The notes below the pieces were generated by a model that did no database searches, was not told the origin of the DNA, and was given only the letters and a program-made list of their open reading frames with translations. From UBA4744 sp963717135 (GTDB lineage Bacteria; Actinomycetota; Acidimicrobiia; Spongiisociales; UBA4744): a DNA stretch of 64,000 nucleotides. Position 1 is the first letter of the stretch, and each line of letters starts with the position of its first letter. The DNA lies in the NCBI GenBank assembly GCA_963717135.1, contig CAVQVN010000010.1, positions 228,223-292,222 on the forward strand. Reading direction: 5' to 3'. Of this stretch, positions 8,053-17,361 are shown one piece after another. The position numbers and the translations under genes are program-made.

Positions 8053-8058
8053 TAGCAT
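8053..8058 (+). promoter_or_regulatory. -10 hexamer TAGCAT for treS-mak (leaderless)
   Basis: TAGCAT lies 7 nt before the GTG at 8066; no Shine–Dalgarno sequence is present. Confidence 0.5.
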
Positions 8059-8065
8059 CAGCTCT

Positions 8066-11000
8066 GTGACTGCCAAAGCCGATTGGTACAAAGACGCGAT
8101 CATCTACGAGGTTCACGTCCGGGCCTTCCGGGATTCGAACGGAGACGGGACCGGCGATTTCCGGGGACTGACGGAGAGGCTGGACTATCTCCAGGATCTC
8201 GGCATCACCGCCATTTGGCTGCTCCCGTTCTATCCATCGCCGCGCCGTGACGACGGCTACGACATCGCCGACTACAACTCGGTTCACCCCGCCTATGGAA
8301 CGACCAGGGATTTTCGGCGGTTCTTGCGGGAAGCTCATCGGCGCGACTTGAAAGTGATCACAGAACTGGTCGTCAATCACACCTCCGACCAGCACCCTTG
8401 GTTCCAGCGCGCTCGACGAGCCGAATCCGGCTCGATTGAACGAGACTTCTACGTGTGGAGCGATACCCCGGATCGGTATCCCGAAGCCCGGATAATCTTC
8501 TCGGATACCGAAACCTCCAATTGGGCGTGGGACCCTGTTGCCCGTGCCTACTACTGGCACCGATTCTTCTCCCATCAGCCCGACCTGAATTACGACAATC
8601 CGGCTGTTCGCAAAGCCATCTACCAGGTTCTCGACTACTGGCTGGACATGGGCGTCGACGGCCTCCGACTCGATGCCGTCCCCTACCTCTTCGAACGGGA
8701 CGGCACCATGTGCGAAAACCTTCCGGAAACCCACGCCGAACTCAAAGCCATGCGGGCACATATCGACGGTCGTTACGAAGGCCGCATGCTGCTCGCCGAA
8801 GCCAACCAATGGCCTGAGGACGCCGCCGCCTATTTTGGCGACGACGACGAAGTCCAGATGGCGTATCACTTCCCGCTGATGCCGCGACTCTTCATGGCCA
8901 TCCGCATGGAGAACCGGTTTCCCATCATCGACATCCTCGAACAGACTCCCTCCATTCCGTCTGGTTCGCAATGGGCCCTGTTCCTCCGTAACCACGACGA
9001 ACTGACCCTCGAGATGGTTACCGACGAAGAACGCGATTACATGTACCGTACCTTCGCCGAGAACCGCCGGGCGCGGATCAATCTGGGTATCCGGCGACGG
9101 TTGGCGCCGCTGCTGGGAAACAGCCGGCGCCAGACCGAATTGATGAACGCTCTGTTGCTATCCCTTCCGGGAACGCCCGTGGTCTATTACGGCGACGAGA
9201 TCGGCATGGGGGACAACATCTATCTGGGTGACCGGGACGGTGTCCGCACACCGATGCAATGGAGCAGCGACCGGAATGCTGGCTTCTCCGAAACCAACCC
9301 TCAGCAGCTGTATCTCCCGGTCATCATCGACTCCGAGTACCACTACGAGACCGTCAACGTTGAGGCCCAGGAACGTAATCCAAACTCTCTGTTGTGGTGG
9401 ACGAGACGTATGTTGGCCCTCCGACGACGGCACCCGGTGTTCGGACGAGGAACCATCGAGTTTCTGCACCCGGAGAACGGGCGGGTGTTCGCGTTTCTTC
9501 GCCGGGATGAGGAAGAAACCATGCTGGTGGTGGCCAACCTGGCTCGCCACAACCAGTATGTGGAATTGGACCTGTCCGAATTCCGGGGCATCCGCCCGCT
9601 GGAGCTGTTCGGGCGAACGCCCTTCCCCCCGGTCGGCGAGCCGCCGTATCTGCTGACGCTTGCCCCCCACAGCTTCTACTGGTTTTCAATGACCCCGGGC
9701 TCCGGTGATCTTCACCTCCCCCAATGGGAGGGAGAACGAGAGCAGTTGGAGCTGTCCGGCGGCACCGAGACCGCCTTCCAGGATCCCCTGCGAGGCGACG
9801 TAGAGGCGCTACTCGCCCGCTACGTCCCGGGCCGCGTCTGGTATCACGGGGGTGATCGCAAGATACGTCACGCCCGTCTCGTCGATGTGATACCCCTTCG
9901 AAGGGTGCTGGCGGACACCTATCTGGTGTTGGTCGAGATCGAATACCTGGACGGCGACCCTCAGCGGTATCTGCTGCCGTTGGGATTCGCCTTTGGCGAG
10001 CGAGCCACCGAGATCTGGGCTCAGCGTCCAGAGTCCATCCTCTGTCGGGTGGAAGGCGACGCCGGTGGTGGAATCGTCTACGACACCGCCTCGTCCGAAG
10101 AGTTTGCTCCGGGATTAGCCCGCCTGATGGGAGACCGCAAAAAGGTACCGGGAGAACTCGGCGGATTGCGGGCTTCCTCGACTCATGGATCGGCAATGCC
10201 GGACGGTCTCGATCGGCTCGACGTGCGCTCCGTCGACGATCGCCAAGGTCATACGTCGATAATGTTGGGCGATCAGTTGGTCCTCAAGCTTCTCCGCCGG
10301 ATCGAAGCGGGTATCAATCCGGATCTCGAAATCAGGAGATTCCTCACCGAAAAGACCCCGTTCGGGAACCTGCCGGCGGTGCGCGGCTGGCTGGAGTACC
10401 AGTCCCCCGGTGGGGAGGCCACCACCCTCGGGATCATTCAGAGTTATGTACCCCACGAGGGAGAGGCGTGGGATGGCGTCACCGGCTCACTCAGCCGCCT
10501 GTTCGAAACTGTGCTGGCCGACAACCGGCTACCGCAACCGGAGGTACCGCCGGGAAGTCTTGTTGCCCTCACGCGTCGAATGCCTCCCTCGGCGCTCTTC
10601 GAGTTGATCTCGGAAGACGTGCAATCTGCCGAGACGTTGGGCACACGAACGGCGGAATTGCACCGTGCCCTTGCCTCCAATGACGACGACATCGACTTTC
10701 GACCCGAACCGTTCACCACCCTGGCCCAACGTTCGCTCTACCAGTCCCTGCGCGGCGAAGTCAGACAAGCGTTCGCCAGAACCCGCCAAGCATTGGCGTG
10801 GCTCCCCGAGGAAACCCGCTCCGTAGTCGAGCAGACCGTGAGCCGTGAGGGGGAGTTGATCGAACGCCTGCGCGGCCTGATATCGATCAAGATCGATGCC
10901 CGGCGAATTCGCCTGCAAGGAGACTTCCGGCTCGAGGAGATCCTGGGATCCGGGAACGACTTCGTGTTCTTCGATTTCGCCGGAGACACCACCAGACCCA

Positions 11001-11386
11001 TGAGCGAACGACGCCTGAAGCAATCGCCGCTTCGAGACGTGGCCGAACTGATCCGGTCCTATCACTACGCCGCCCTGGCCGGCCTCGAGGAGCAACTCGA
11101 GACCGGAACAGCCACGACGGAACGGTTGGCGGATCTCGAACCATGGGCAACTGCCTGGTATCGCTGGGTGAGTGCCGCCTTCCTTCGGACCTACCTCCAG
11201 GGCACCGCCGGCACCGGGTTGATCCCGTCGGACGAGACCACTACAAGAGCGTTGCTCGACGCCTTCATGCTCGAGAAAGCGGCTCGCGAACTCGCCTGGG
11301 AAGTGCACAATCGCCCCGGTTGGGCGCGGATCCCCGCCCAGGGCATCCTCGATGCCCTCGGAGACCGGGAACACACCTCTCAGTGA
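8066..11386 (+). CDS. treS: Trehalose synthase–maltokinase fusion
   Basis: A 1106-residue fusion. Residues 1 to about 550 form a GH13 trehalose synthase that interconverts maltose and trehalose: YEVHVRAFRDSNGDG at the start, nucleophile Asp near 203 in DGLRLDAVPYLF, acid/base Glu near 245 in LLAEANQWP, and Asp near 311 in FLRNHDELTLE. Residues from about 570 onward resemble maltokinase, which phosphorylates maltose for the GlgE glucan pathway. In the kinase the catalytic loop reads QGDFRLEEIL (Asp about 953) where a HGDxHLGQ-like motif is expected; DFAGD still supplies a second metal-binding Asp. The kinase may thus be altered. The gene converges on otsB with only 7 bp between stops. Start GTG is 7 nt behind TAGCAT. 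Confidence 0.92.
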   Translation: MTAKADWYKDAIIYEVHVRAFRDSNGDGTGDFRGLTERLDYLQDLGITAIWLLPFYPSPRRDDGYDIADYNSVHPAYGTTRDFRRFLREAHRRDLKVITELVVNHTSDQHPWFQRARRAESGSIERDFYVWSDTPDRYPEARIIFSDTETSNWAWDPVARAYYWHRFFSHQPDLNYDNPAVRKAIYQVLDYWLDMGVDGLRLDAVPYLFERDGTMCENLPETHAELKAMRAHIDGRYEGRMLLAEANQWPEDAAAYFGDDDEVQMAYHFPLMPRLFMAIRMENRFPIIDILEQTPSIPSGSQWALFLRNHDELTLEMVTDEERDYMYRTFAENRRARINLGIRRRLAPLLGNSRRQTELMNALLLSLPGTPVVYYGDEIGMGDNIYLGDRDGVRTPMQWSSDRNAGFSETNPQQLYLPVIIDSEYHYETVNVEAQERNPNSLLWWTRRMLALRRRHPVFGRGTIEFLHPENGRVFAFLRRDEEETMLVVANLARHNQYVELDLSEFRGIRPLELFGRTPFPPVGEPPYLLTLAPHSFYWFSMTPGSGDLHLPQWEGEREQLELSGGTETAFQDPLRGDVEALLARYVPGRVWYHGGDRKIRHARLVDVIPLRRVLADTYLVLVEIEYLDGDPQRYLLPLGFAFGERATEIWAQRPESILCRVEGDAGGGIVYDTASSEEFAPGLARLMGDRKKVPGELGGLRASSTHGSAMPDGLDRLDVRSVDDRQGHTSIMLGDQLVLKLLRRIEAGINPDLEIRRFLTEKTPFGNLPAVRGWLEYQSPGGEATTLGIIQSYVPHEGEAWDGVTGSLSRLFETVLADNRLPQPEVPPGSLVALTRRMPPSALFELISEDVQSAETLGTRTAELHRALASNDDDIDFRPEPFTTLAQRSLYQSLRGEVRQAFARTRQALAWLPEETRSVVEQTVSREGELIERLRGLISIKIDARRIRLQGDFRLEEILGSGNDFVFFDFAGDTTRPMSERRLKQSPLRDVAELIRSYHYAALAGLEEQLETGTATTERLADLEPWATAWYRWVSAAFLRTYLQGTAGTGLIPSDETTTRALLDAFMLEKAARELAWEVHNRPGWARIPAQGILDALGDREHTSQ

Positions 11387-11393
11387 CAGACCG

Positions 11394-12167
11394 CTAGCAG
11401 CCGGCCAGAGGGATTTCCGGCCGTTGGGTGCGGAAAGCGAGAAGGGTCTCCAGGATGCCGGCAACCTGCGTCTGATCATCCACCCGGAAGCGGGCCCGGG
11501 TAGCCCGGGGTCCCACCTTGAGCCCCACATCAACCGGTCGCAACACCGCGAACGCATCCTCGTCGGTCACATCGTCTCCGATGAAAACCACCACGTCGGC
11601 CTGCACCCGGTCCCGGAGAGCCACTAACGCGTCTCCTTTGTCCGCGGCCGACCCGACGAACTCCACGACTTTCTTCCCTTCGATCGACACCAAGACGGGA
11701 AAATCGAGACCGATTCTTCGCGCTTCGGACTGGGCCGCCGATTGCCTCGCCGGGTCGACGTTCCTGAAGTGGAACGCCACTCCGGCCGGTTTCGCTTCGA
11801 GCCGCGAACCAGGAAACTCGTCGCAGAGGTCGGCCAATTGCCGGCCCAGCGCGGCCAGATCCTGGCGGGCTTGCGCCTCAACATCCGGAGAGCCACCGGC
11901 TGCCTCGGCTCCATGGCTGCCTATCAAGGTCACGCCCGAAGGGCGGCCGGAAAGCGCTTCGAGCACGGACAGTTGGCGCCCGGAGAGGATGGCCGCATGC
12001 GTATCGGGCAATACAGCCAGCGAGGCCAGCGCCGACATCGCTCTTGCCTCTGGATAGGCACGGTCCGGATCGGTGACGATGGGAGCCAGCGTTCCGTCGT
12101 AGTCGCTGGCTACCAGAACGACTCGGCACGCGGCCGTTCCCCGCAGCGCCTGGGTCAGAAGCCTCAT
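11394..12167 (-). CDS. otsB: Trehalose-6-phosphate phosphatase
   Basis: A 257-residue HAD-superfamily phosphatase that dephosphorylates trehalose-6-phosphate. Motif I is VASDYDGTLAPI (nucleophile Asp), motif II lies at AAILSGRQL, the Lys of motif III is in the SIEGKKVVEF / DKGDAL region and motif IV is FIGDDVTDEDAF. The ATG overlaps the TGA of otsA as ATGA, so the two are translationally coupled and the start is secure. Length is normal for the family. Confidence 0.93.
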   Translation of the reverse strand: MRLLTQALRGTAACRVVLVASDYDGTLAPIVTDPDRAYPEARAMSALASLAVLPDTHAAILSGRQLSVLEALSGRPSGVTLIGSHGAEAAGGSPDVEAQARQDLAALGRQLADLCDEFPGSRLEAKPAGVAFHFRNVDPARQSAAQSEARRIGLDFPVLVSIEGKKVVEFVGSAADKGDALVALRDRVQADVVVFIGDDVTDEDAFAVLRPVDVGLKVGPRATRARFRVDDQTQVAGILETLLAFRTQRPEIPLAGC

Positions 12168-13528
12168 GGCTGGATAGCCTCGATACAGGTTCGCGCCCAT
12201 CGAAAGACATCGGAGCGCTGTACCTGGCGACGAAGAGCTCGCATTCTGGACCGTTCTTCGGCTAGGGAGAGTTGGAGAGCCCGCCACAGCGTCTCGGCGA
12301 CTCCGTCCACGTCGTACGGATTGACCAGCAAGGCCTGCCGAAGTTCCTCGGCAGCTCCGGCAAACTCGCTCAGCACCAGCACGCCGTTGTCGCCCGATCG
12401 AGACGCGACGTACTCCTTGGCCACCAGATTCATGCCATCGCGGAACGGGGTCACGCACATGACATCTGCCATTCGGTAATAGGCGACCAACTCTTCCGCT
12501 TCGAGGCTTCCATACCGGTAATGCACCGGCATGTGATGCAGTTCTCCGTGGGAGCCGTTGATACGGCCGACCAGTCCTTCGACCTCTTCTCGCATCGCCA
12601 GATAGTCCCCCACCCCTTCGCGGCTGGGAACCGCCACTTGAAGGAAAACGACATCTTCGGCCCGCTCCCTATGGCGTTGCAGGAGCGTGTCAAATGCCCG
12701 GAGCCGCACGTCGATGCCTTTTGTGTAATCGAGCCGGTCTACCCCCAGGATCACTTTTCGATCGGCGCCCAATTCCCGCCGCAAAGCAGCAACTCTCTCT
12801 TCAACCGATCGCGAGGCCCCCAGCGCTCCGTACGATTTGGTGTCGATCGAGATCGGAGCAGACATCAGTTGCACCGATCGGTCTCCCGCTTGAAGCCGGC
12901 GGGTGGTTCCCTCACCCTCCAAGAAGCGGCGGACTGCCCGGCCGAAGTTGTGCCTTCCCAGCCGTGTTTGGAAGGCGACCACATCGGCTCCCATCAGACC
13001 GTGGAGGATCTCTTTCCTCCACGGCAACCGGGCCAGAATCTCTACGGGAGGAAAAGGTATGTGGAGAAAGAACCCTATTCGCACATCGGGTCGCAACCGG
13101 CGCAACATGGCAGGGACCAGCTGGAGTTGATAATCGTGGATCCAGGCAATATCTCCGGGCCGTAAGGCCTCCGCCGCCTGTTCGGCGAACCGGCGGTTCA
13201 CCGCCACGTAGGGATGCCACCAATGCCGGTGGAACTCGGGGGAACGAATGGCGTCGTGGTAGAGGGGCCAGATCGTCCCATTGGAGAAACCCAGATAGAA
13301 GTCGTCGATCTCCGGCTGGGAGAGCCGGACCGGCCGTTGTTCGATTCCTTCGTGGATGAAGGGCGCCGGAGCATCGTCGGCAACACCCGTCCAGCCCACC
13401 CAGCTCCCCCCGCGTCCCTGGAGGAAAGGAGCGACCGCGCTGACCAAACCTCCCGGACTGGTTTCCCATCCATGTTCGGTCCGGCGAAGCGGTAATCGAT
13501 TGGCCACGACGACGATGCGATTGGTCAC
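12164..13528 (-). CDS. otsA: Trehalose-6-phosphate synthase
   Basis: A 454-residue GT20 enzyme that joins a nucleotide-activated glucose to glucose-6-phosphate. Visible signatures: VVVANRLP at the N-terminus, TSPGGLVSAV glycine-rich loop, WIHDYQLQLVP, FLHIPFPP, VILGVDRLDYTKGI, and near the C-terminus a VTPFRDGMNLVAKEYV block with the acidic nucleotide-binding residues. Start GTG has GGAAGG 8 nt upstream. It lies 16 bp after arfB on the same strand and is followed by overlapping otsB, the second trehalose route beside TreS. Confidence 0.93.
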   Translation of the reverse strand: MTNRIVVVANRLPLRRTEHGWETSPGGLVSAVAPFLQGRGGSWVGWTGVADDAPAPFIHEGIEQRPVRLSQPEIDDFYLGFSNGTIWPLYHDAIRSPEFHRHWWHPYVAVNRRFAEQAAEALRPGDIAWIHDYQLQLVPAMLRRLRPDVRIGFFLHIPFPPVEILARLPWRKEILHGLMGADVVAFQTRLGRHNFGRAVRRFLEGEGTTRRLQAGDRSVQLMSAPISIDTKSYGALGASRSVEERVAALRRELGADRKVILGVDRLDYTKGIDVRLRAFDTLLQRHRERAEDVVFLQVAVPSREGVGDYLAMREEVEGLVGRINGSHGELHHMPVHYRYGSLEAEELVAYYRMADVMCVTPFRDGMNLVAKEYVASRSGDNGVLVLSEFAGAAEELRQALLVNPYDVDGVAETLWRALQLSLAEERSRMRALRRQVQRSDVFRWARTCIEAIQP

Positions 13529-13544
13529 GATGCGAACCTTCCGG

Positions 13545-13964
13545 CTATTCGATGGTCGGGGGGCGACGTCCCGACTTCTTCTCGGACCGGCGCCGTTTGT
13601 CTTCGAGGCGCCGCTCCCGGGCTGCTCTGCCCGGTTTGGTCGGGCGGCGCTTCCTGGGTTTGCGCATGGACTCCTCGAGCAGGCCGGCGAGACGCCGTCG
13701 AGCAGTCTGGCGATTGCGCCATTGCGACCTCGAATCGGCCGCCATCACCCGGATCACGCCATCGGGAGCGCGGCCCCCCAACCGTTGGATAATGTGCTCC
13801 CGCAGATCGGATGGGAATGTTTCAGAGGATCTCAGGTCGAAGCTCAGCTCAACCCTGCTGCTCGCCCGGTTGGCATGCTGCCCGCCCGGACCACCTGAGG
13901 GATCGAACCTCCACTCGAGATCCCGGGCCGGGATCCGATAGCCGTTGACGGCGAGATCGTCCAT
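13545..13964 (-). CDS. arfB: Peptidyl-tRNA hydrolase ArfB-like (class I release-factor domain)
   Basis: A 139-residue protein with the GGQ motif in DPSGGPGGQHANRASSRVEL and a long basic C-terminal tail (RKPRKRRPTKPGRAARERR and following), as in ArfB/YaeJ and ICT1, which enter the empty mRNA channel and release stalled ribosomes. No stop-codon recognition domain is present, as expected. The internal ATG used here gives MDDLAVNGYRIP and lies 7 nt behind TACCCT; upstream in-frame sequence is unrelated. It sits between menE and otsA on the same strand. Confidence 0.9.
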   Translation of the reverse strand: MDDLAVNGYRIPARDLEWRFDPSGGPGGQHANRASSRVELSFDLRSSETFPSDLREHIIQRLGGRAPDGVIRVMAADSRSQWRNRQTARRRLAGLLEESMRKPRKRRPTKPGRAARERRLEDKRRRSEKKSGRRPPTIE

Positions 13965-13971
13965 GGCCTTC

Positions 13972-13977
13972 AGGGTA
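13972..13977 (-). promoter_or_regulatory. -10 hexamer TACCCT for arfB (leaderless)
   Basis: TACCCT on the minus strand lies 7 nt before the ATG, within the short gap after menE, so arfB likely has its own start site. Confidence 0.45.
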
Positions 13978-14001
13978 CCGGCCTGACTGGATACCCGGCG
14001 G

Positions 14002-15396
14002 TCAGTCCGACGACCCGAGTCGCGACCGATCGACTTTGCCGAGGCCGGTCCGGGGAATCGAGGTAACGAAGTACCAGCGGGTGGGGATCTTGTATCCGGC
14101 CAATCTTCCCCGCAAGAACTGATCGAGACTGTGCCCATCGACTCCAGCCGCCACCACCGTGGCGGCAACTATCTGGCCCCACTCCGGATCCTCGATTCCG
14201 AATACGGCGGCTTCGACGACTTCGGGGTTCTCTTCAATGGCGGCCTCGACCTCCAGCGGATAGACGTTCTCGCCCCCGGTGATGATCGTGTCGTCCGCCC
14301 TGCCGAGGATCTCGAGACTGTGGTTGGTGTCGAATCTGCCCAGATCGCCGGTGGTGAACCAGGTGCCGGGGGGTCTCGGACGGTCGTGGATGTATCCGGA
14401 CGAGACGGCCGGACCACGGATCTGCACGCGACCACTGGTGCCGGCGGGAACCTCCTGTGACTCTTCATCGACGATTCGCACGGCCATCCCGGGAACCGGC
14501 TCCACGACCTTGTGGCGCGCCAGGGCTGCAGCGAGAGGAACCGTTGCCACCTGCGAGGCCGCTTCGGTGAGCCCGTAAGTGGACAGGACCGGGACCCGAC
14601 CGGCAGCCGCCCTGGCCAGGAGAGTTTCGGAAACCGGGCCCCCTCCCAGCAACACGGCCCGCAAGCCGGGAAAGGGACCGGTGTCGACATCGAGCACTCG
14701 CGCCAGCATGGTGGGAACCAACGAAACGAGAGTTATGCGGCCCACCCGCAGGTGAGCAACCACCCGGTGAGCATCGAATTGGTCCAACACGACCGCCCCG
14801 CCCTGTCGAGCCGAGCGAATCAGAATCGACATGCCGCCGATGTGAAAGAGAGGCAGGACCGCCAGCCACACGTCCTTCGGGCCATGATCGAGAACCTGCG
14901 CCGAGGCGCCGGCAGCCGCTTCGAAGTTTCCCCAGGTGAGTATCACCCCTTTGGGGCGACCGCCCGTCCCGGACGTGTACAGAATCGAGTGGGGGGAGTC
15001 GGCATGGGGAGGATCGGCCCGGTGGGGCGCCCCGGTCGCAAGACCGTCGAGCTCGAGAGAGGGGCGACCCAGGTCTGGTCGGTCACCGTGGCCGAGCACC
15101 AGAGACACCGCCGCGTCCTCAATCTGGTGAACCGTTTCACGCGCCGCCAGCCGGGTGTTGAGCGGCACAACCACTGCTCCGGCGCGGGGCACGGCCCACA
15201 AGGCCCGCACGGTGGCGAGGTCGTGAGTCCCCCAGACCGCGATCCGATCACCATCCTTGACACCGCATCTCACCAAGTTTCCCGCCGCCCGGGCAACCTG
15301 ATCGTCGAGTTCCTCGAACGTCACCCGTTCGTCGCCGTGGACCATGCAAAGACCGGTGGGGTCTTCCGCTGCTCTCGAAGCCAACCAGTCGTGCAT
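14002..15396 (-). CDS. menE: o-Succinylbenzoate–CoA ligase
   Basis: A 464-residue ANL-superfamily ligase that activates o-succinylbenzoate to its CoA ester in menaquinone synthesis. The P-loop ILYTSGTGGRPKG is at about 138–150, followed by LPLFHIGGM, LSTYGLTEAAS, GWFTTGDLG-like TWFTTGDLGRF, and a C-terminal GLGKVDRSRL with the catalytic Lys. The GGAGGAAAG site lies about 8 nt before the ATG. Adjacency to divergent menB and the other men genes supports MenE over a generic acyl-CoA ligase. Length is at the normal value for MenE. Confidence 0.88.
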   Translation of the reverse strand: MHDWLASRAAEDPTGLCMVHGDERVTFEELDDQVARAAGNLVRCGVKDGDRIAVWGTHDLATVRALWAVPRAGAVVVPLNTRLAARETVHQIEDAAVSLVLGHGDRPDLGRPSLELDGLATGAPHRADPPHADSPHSILYTSGTGGRPKGVILTWGNFEAAAGASAQVLDHGPKDVWLAVLPLFHIGGMSILIRSARQGGAVVLDQFDAHRVVAHLRVGRITLVSLVPTMLARVLDVDTGPFPGLRAVLLGGGPVSETLLARAAAGRVPVLSTYGLTEAASQVATVPLAAALARHKVVEPVPGMAVRIVDEESQEVPAGTSGRVQIRGPAVSSGYIHDRPRPPGTWFTTGDLGRFDTNHSLEILGRADDTIITGGENVYPLEVEAAIEENPEVVEAAVFGIEDPEWGQIVAATVVAAGVDGHSLDQFLRGRLAGYKIPTRWYFVTSIPRTGLGKVDRSRLGSSD

Positions 15397-15419
15397 CAGA
15401 TGCTTTCCTCCAGCATCAC

Positions 15420-15426
15420 TACAGTA
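15420..15426. promoter_or_regulatory. Overlapping divergent -10 elements of menE and menB
   Basis: The 7-bp TACAGTA reads TACAGT on the plus strand and TACTGT on the minus strand, so one nearly symmetric element could open both promoters of the divergent pair. Confidence 0.45.
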
Positions 15427-15457
15427 ACTGGCGGCCTAGTTAGGGAGGGGCAGCCCC

Positions 15458-16360
15458 ATGCCCACGGTTGAGGTATCCGAGCTCTTCGAGGCGTCGGCCT
15501 GGAACGTCGTGGACGAGTTCGACTTCCAGGACATCACGTATCACCGGGCCGTAGATCACGGATCGGTCCGGATTGCGTTCAACCGGCCAGAGGTTCGCAA
15601 CGCCTTTCGCCCCCAGACCGTCGACGAGCTCTTCACTGCTCTCGACCACGCTCGGATGACCAGCGATGTCGGTTGTGTGCTGCTGACCGGGAACGGACCT
15701 TCGCCGAAGGACGGCGGATGGGCGTTCTGTTCGGGCGGCGACCAGAGGATCCGAGGCGCCGACGGTTACAAATATGCCGGTGAGGAAGGCATCGATCCGG
15801 GCCGCCTCGGGCGCTTACACATTCTCGAGGTCCAACGCCTGATCAGATTCATGCCCAAGGTCGTCATCGCGGTCGTCCCCGGTTGGGCCGTTGGTGGAGG
15901 CCACAGCCTCCATGTGGTGTGCGACTTGACCATTGCCTCCCGCGAACACGCAGTGTTCAAGCAGACGGACGCCGACGTCGCCAGTTTTGACGGCGGGTAC
16001 GGCTCGGCGCTGCTCGCTCGTCAGGTTGGACAGAAGAGAGCCCGCGAGGTCTTCTTCCTCGGCGCCGATTACACCGCCGAGCAGGCTGTGGCGATAGGGG
16101 CGGCCAACGCGGCGGTCCCGCATCGTGATCTCGAAAAGGTCGCCCTCGAGTGGGCCGCCGAGATCAACCGGAAAAGCCCCACCGCTGTTCGCATGCTGAA
16201 GTACGCGTTCAATCTGCCCGACGACGGGCTGGTCGGCCAGCAACTCTTCGCCGGCGAAGCTACCCGGCTGGCGTATGGGACCACCGAGGCGGCGGAAGGA
16301 CGCGACGCCTTCCTTGAGAAGCGAGAGCCGGATTGGTCGGACTATCCCTGGCACTTCTGA
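15458..16360 (+). CDS. menB: 1,4-Dihydroxy-2-naphthoyl-CoA synthase
   Basis: A 300-residue crotonase-fold enzyme closing the second ring in menaquinone synthesis. Signatures: FNRPEVRNAFRP, the oxyanion-hole CSGGDQRIRG, GWAVGGGHSLHVVCDLTIAS, the Asp-rich DADVASFDGGYGS loop and RKSPTAVRMLKYAFN. The long C-terminal tail ending in EPDWSDYPWHF is characteristic of MenB rather than other enoyl-CoA hydratases. A strong GGGAGGGG site precedes the ATG. menA follows 7 bp downstream. Confidence 0.95.
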   Translation: MPTVEVSELFEASAWNVVDEFDFQDITYHRAVDHGSVRIAFNRPEVRNAFRPQTVDELFTALDHARMTSDVGCVLLTGNGPSPKDGGWAFCSGGDQRIRGADGYKYAGEEGIDPGRLGRLHILEVQRLIRFMPKVVIAVVPGWAVGGGHSLHVVCDLTIASREHAVFKQTDADVASFDGGYGSALLARQVGQKRAREVFFLGADYTAEQAVAIGAANAAVPHRDLEKVALEWAAEINRKSPTAVRMLKYAFNLPDDGLVGQQLFAGEATRLAYGTTEAAEGRDAFLEKREPDWSDYPWHF

Positions 16361-16367
16361 GCTGTTG

Positions 16368-17267
16368 ATGAGCAGAGCCGGCTCCTGGTGGATCGCCGCT
16401 CGGCCCCACACTCTGTGGGCGGCGGTCGTACCCGTTCTAGTCGGCGCCGGTCTGGCGTGGGGTGATGCCGGATCAAACGATGGGCGGGCCTTCCGCTGGG
16501 ATGCGTTGGGAGCGGCGCTCATCGGAGCCCTGGCCATTCAGATCGCCGCCAACTTCGTCAACGACATCTTCGATGCCCGCAAGGGGGCCGATACCAAAGA
16601 CCGTATCGGACCCACCCGGGTAGTTGCCTCCGGCCTGTTGTCCGAGCGAACCGTTTGGATCGGTACGGCCGCGGTGGTGGCGGTAGCAGTGGCGGCCGGC
16701 GCCTATCTGATAGCCATCGCCGGATGGGTCGTTGCGGCGATCGGCATCACTTCGCTGTTGGCCATGCTCGGTTACGTCGGTGGGCCCAAACCCTACGGTT
16801 ACTTCGGCATGGGCGAGGTGTTCGTCTTTCTGTTCTTCGGCCTGGTGGCCACCGTTGGGGCCCGGTACGTCCACGACATGGCCGCCCCTCTGAATGCCTG
16901 GCTGCTGGCCATCCCCATCGGCTTCCTGGTGACCGCAATCCTGGTGGCCAACAACGTCCGGGACATCGACACAGACCGGGCCACGGGTAAGAACACTCTC
17001 GCCGTCTATCTGGGAAGGGACCGCACCCGCGCCATGTTTGCCGGATTGGTGTGGGGCGCCTTTGTAGCGATCCTGACCTTTGCGCTCGTCGGGTGGACGC
17101 CCCGGTGGACGCTGATCGCGATGATCGCTATGCCGCCGGCCGTTCCCATCGTGCGGACGATCTACCGGGACACCCAGGGACCGCCCCTCATCAGGGCATT
17201 GAAAGGCATCGCCCGACTCCATCTCTTGGTCGGTGTCCTGCTGGCGATCGGCGCCGCCTTGGCGTGA
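16368..17267 (+). CDS. menA: 1,4-Dihydroxy-2-naphthoate polyprenyltransferase
   Basis: A 299-residue UbiA-family membrane prenyltransferase that attaches the isoprenoid tail to DHNA. The first Asp-rich motif is NFVNDIFDARKGAD and the second is NNVRDIDTDRATGK; about eight hydrophobic segments are visible. The N-terminal WWIAARPHTLWAAVVPVLVG is typical of MenA. The ATG follows the menB stop by 7 bp; the longer frame to the left only overlaps menB. Confidence 0.94.
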   Translation: MSRAGSWWIAARPHTLWAAVVPVLVGAGLAWGDAGSNDGRAFRWDALGAALIGALAIQIAANFVNDIFDARKGADTKDRIGPTRVVASGLLSERTVWIGTAAVVAVAVAAGAYLIAIAGWVVAAIGITSLLAMLGYVGGPKPYGYFGMGEVFVFLFFGLVATVGARYVHDMAAPLNAWLLAIPIGFLVTAILVANNVRDIDTDRATGKNTLAVYLGRDRTRAMFAGLVWGAFVAILTFALVGWTPRWTLIAMIAMPPAVPIVRTIYRDTQGPPLIRALKGIARLHLLVGVLLAIGAALA

Positions 17268-17361
17268 AGGCCGATCGTCGCTAATCGACTGCATCGTTGG
17301 TCCCGTCGCGGCGCCCGCCGCCCAGGCGCGCATACCCACATGGTCGCGGTGGCGACCGGCG

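Noticed and set aside
14002..15396. Generic fatty-acyl-CoA ligase
   Set aside because: Length and position beside menB favour MenE.
17268..17361. Terminator or heptad array between menA and menH
   Set aside because: Only weak GC-rich symmetry and no 7-bp units; nothing convincing.
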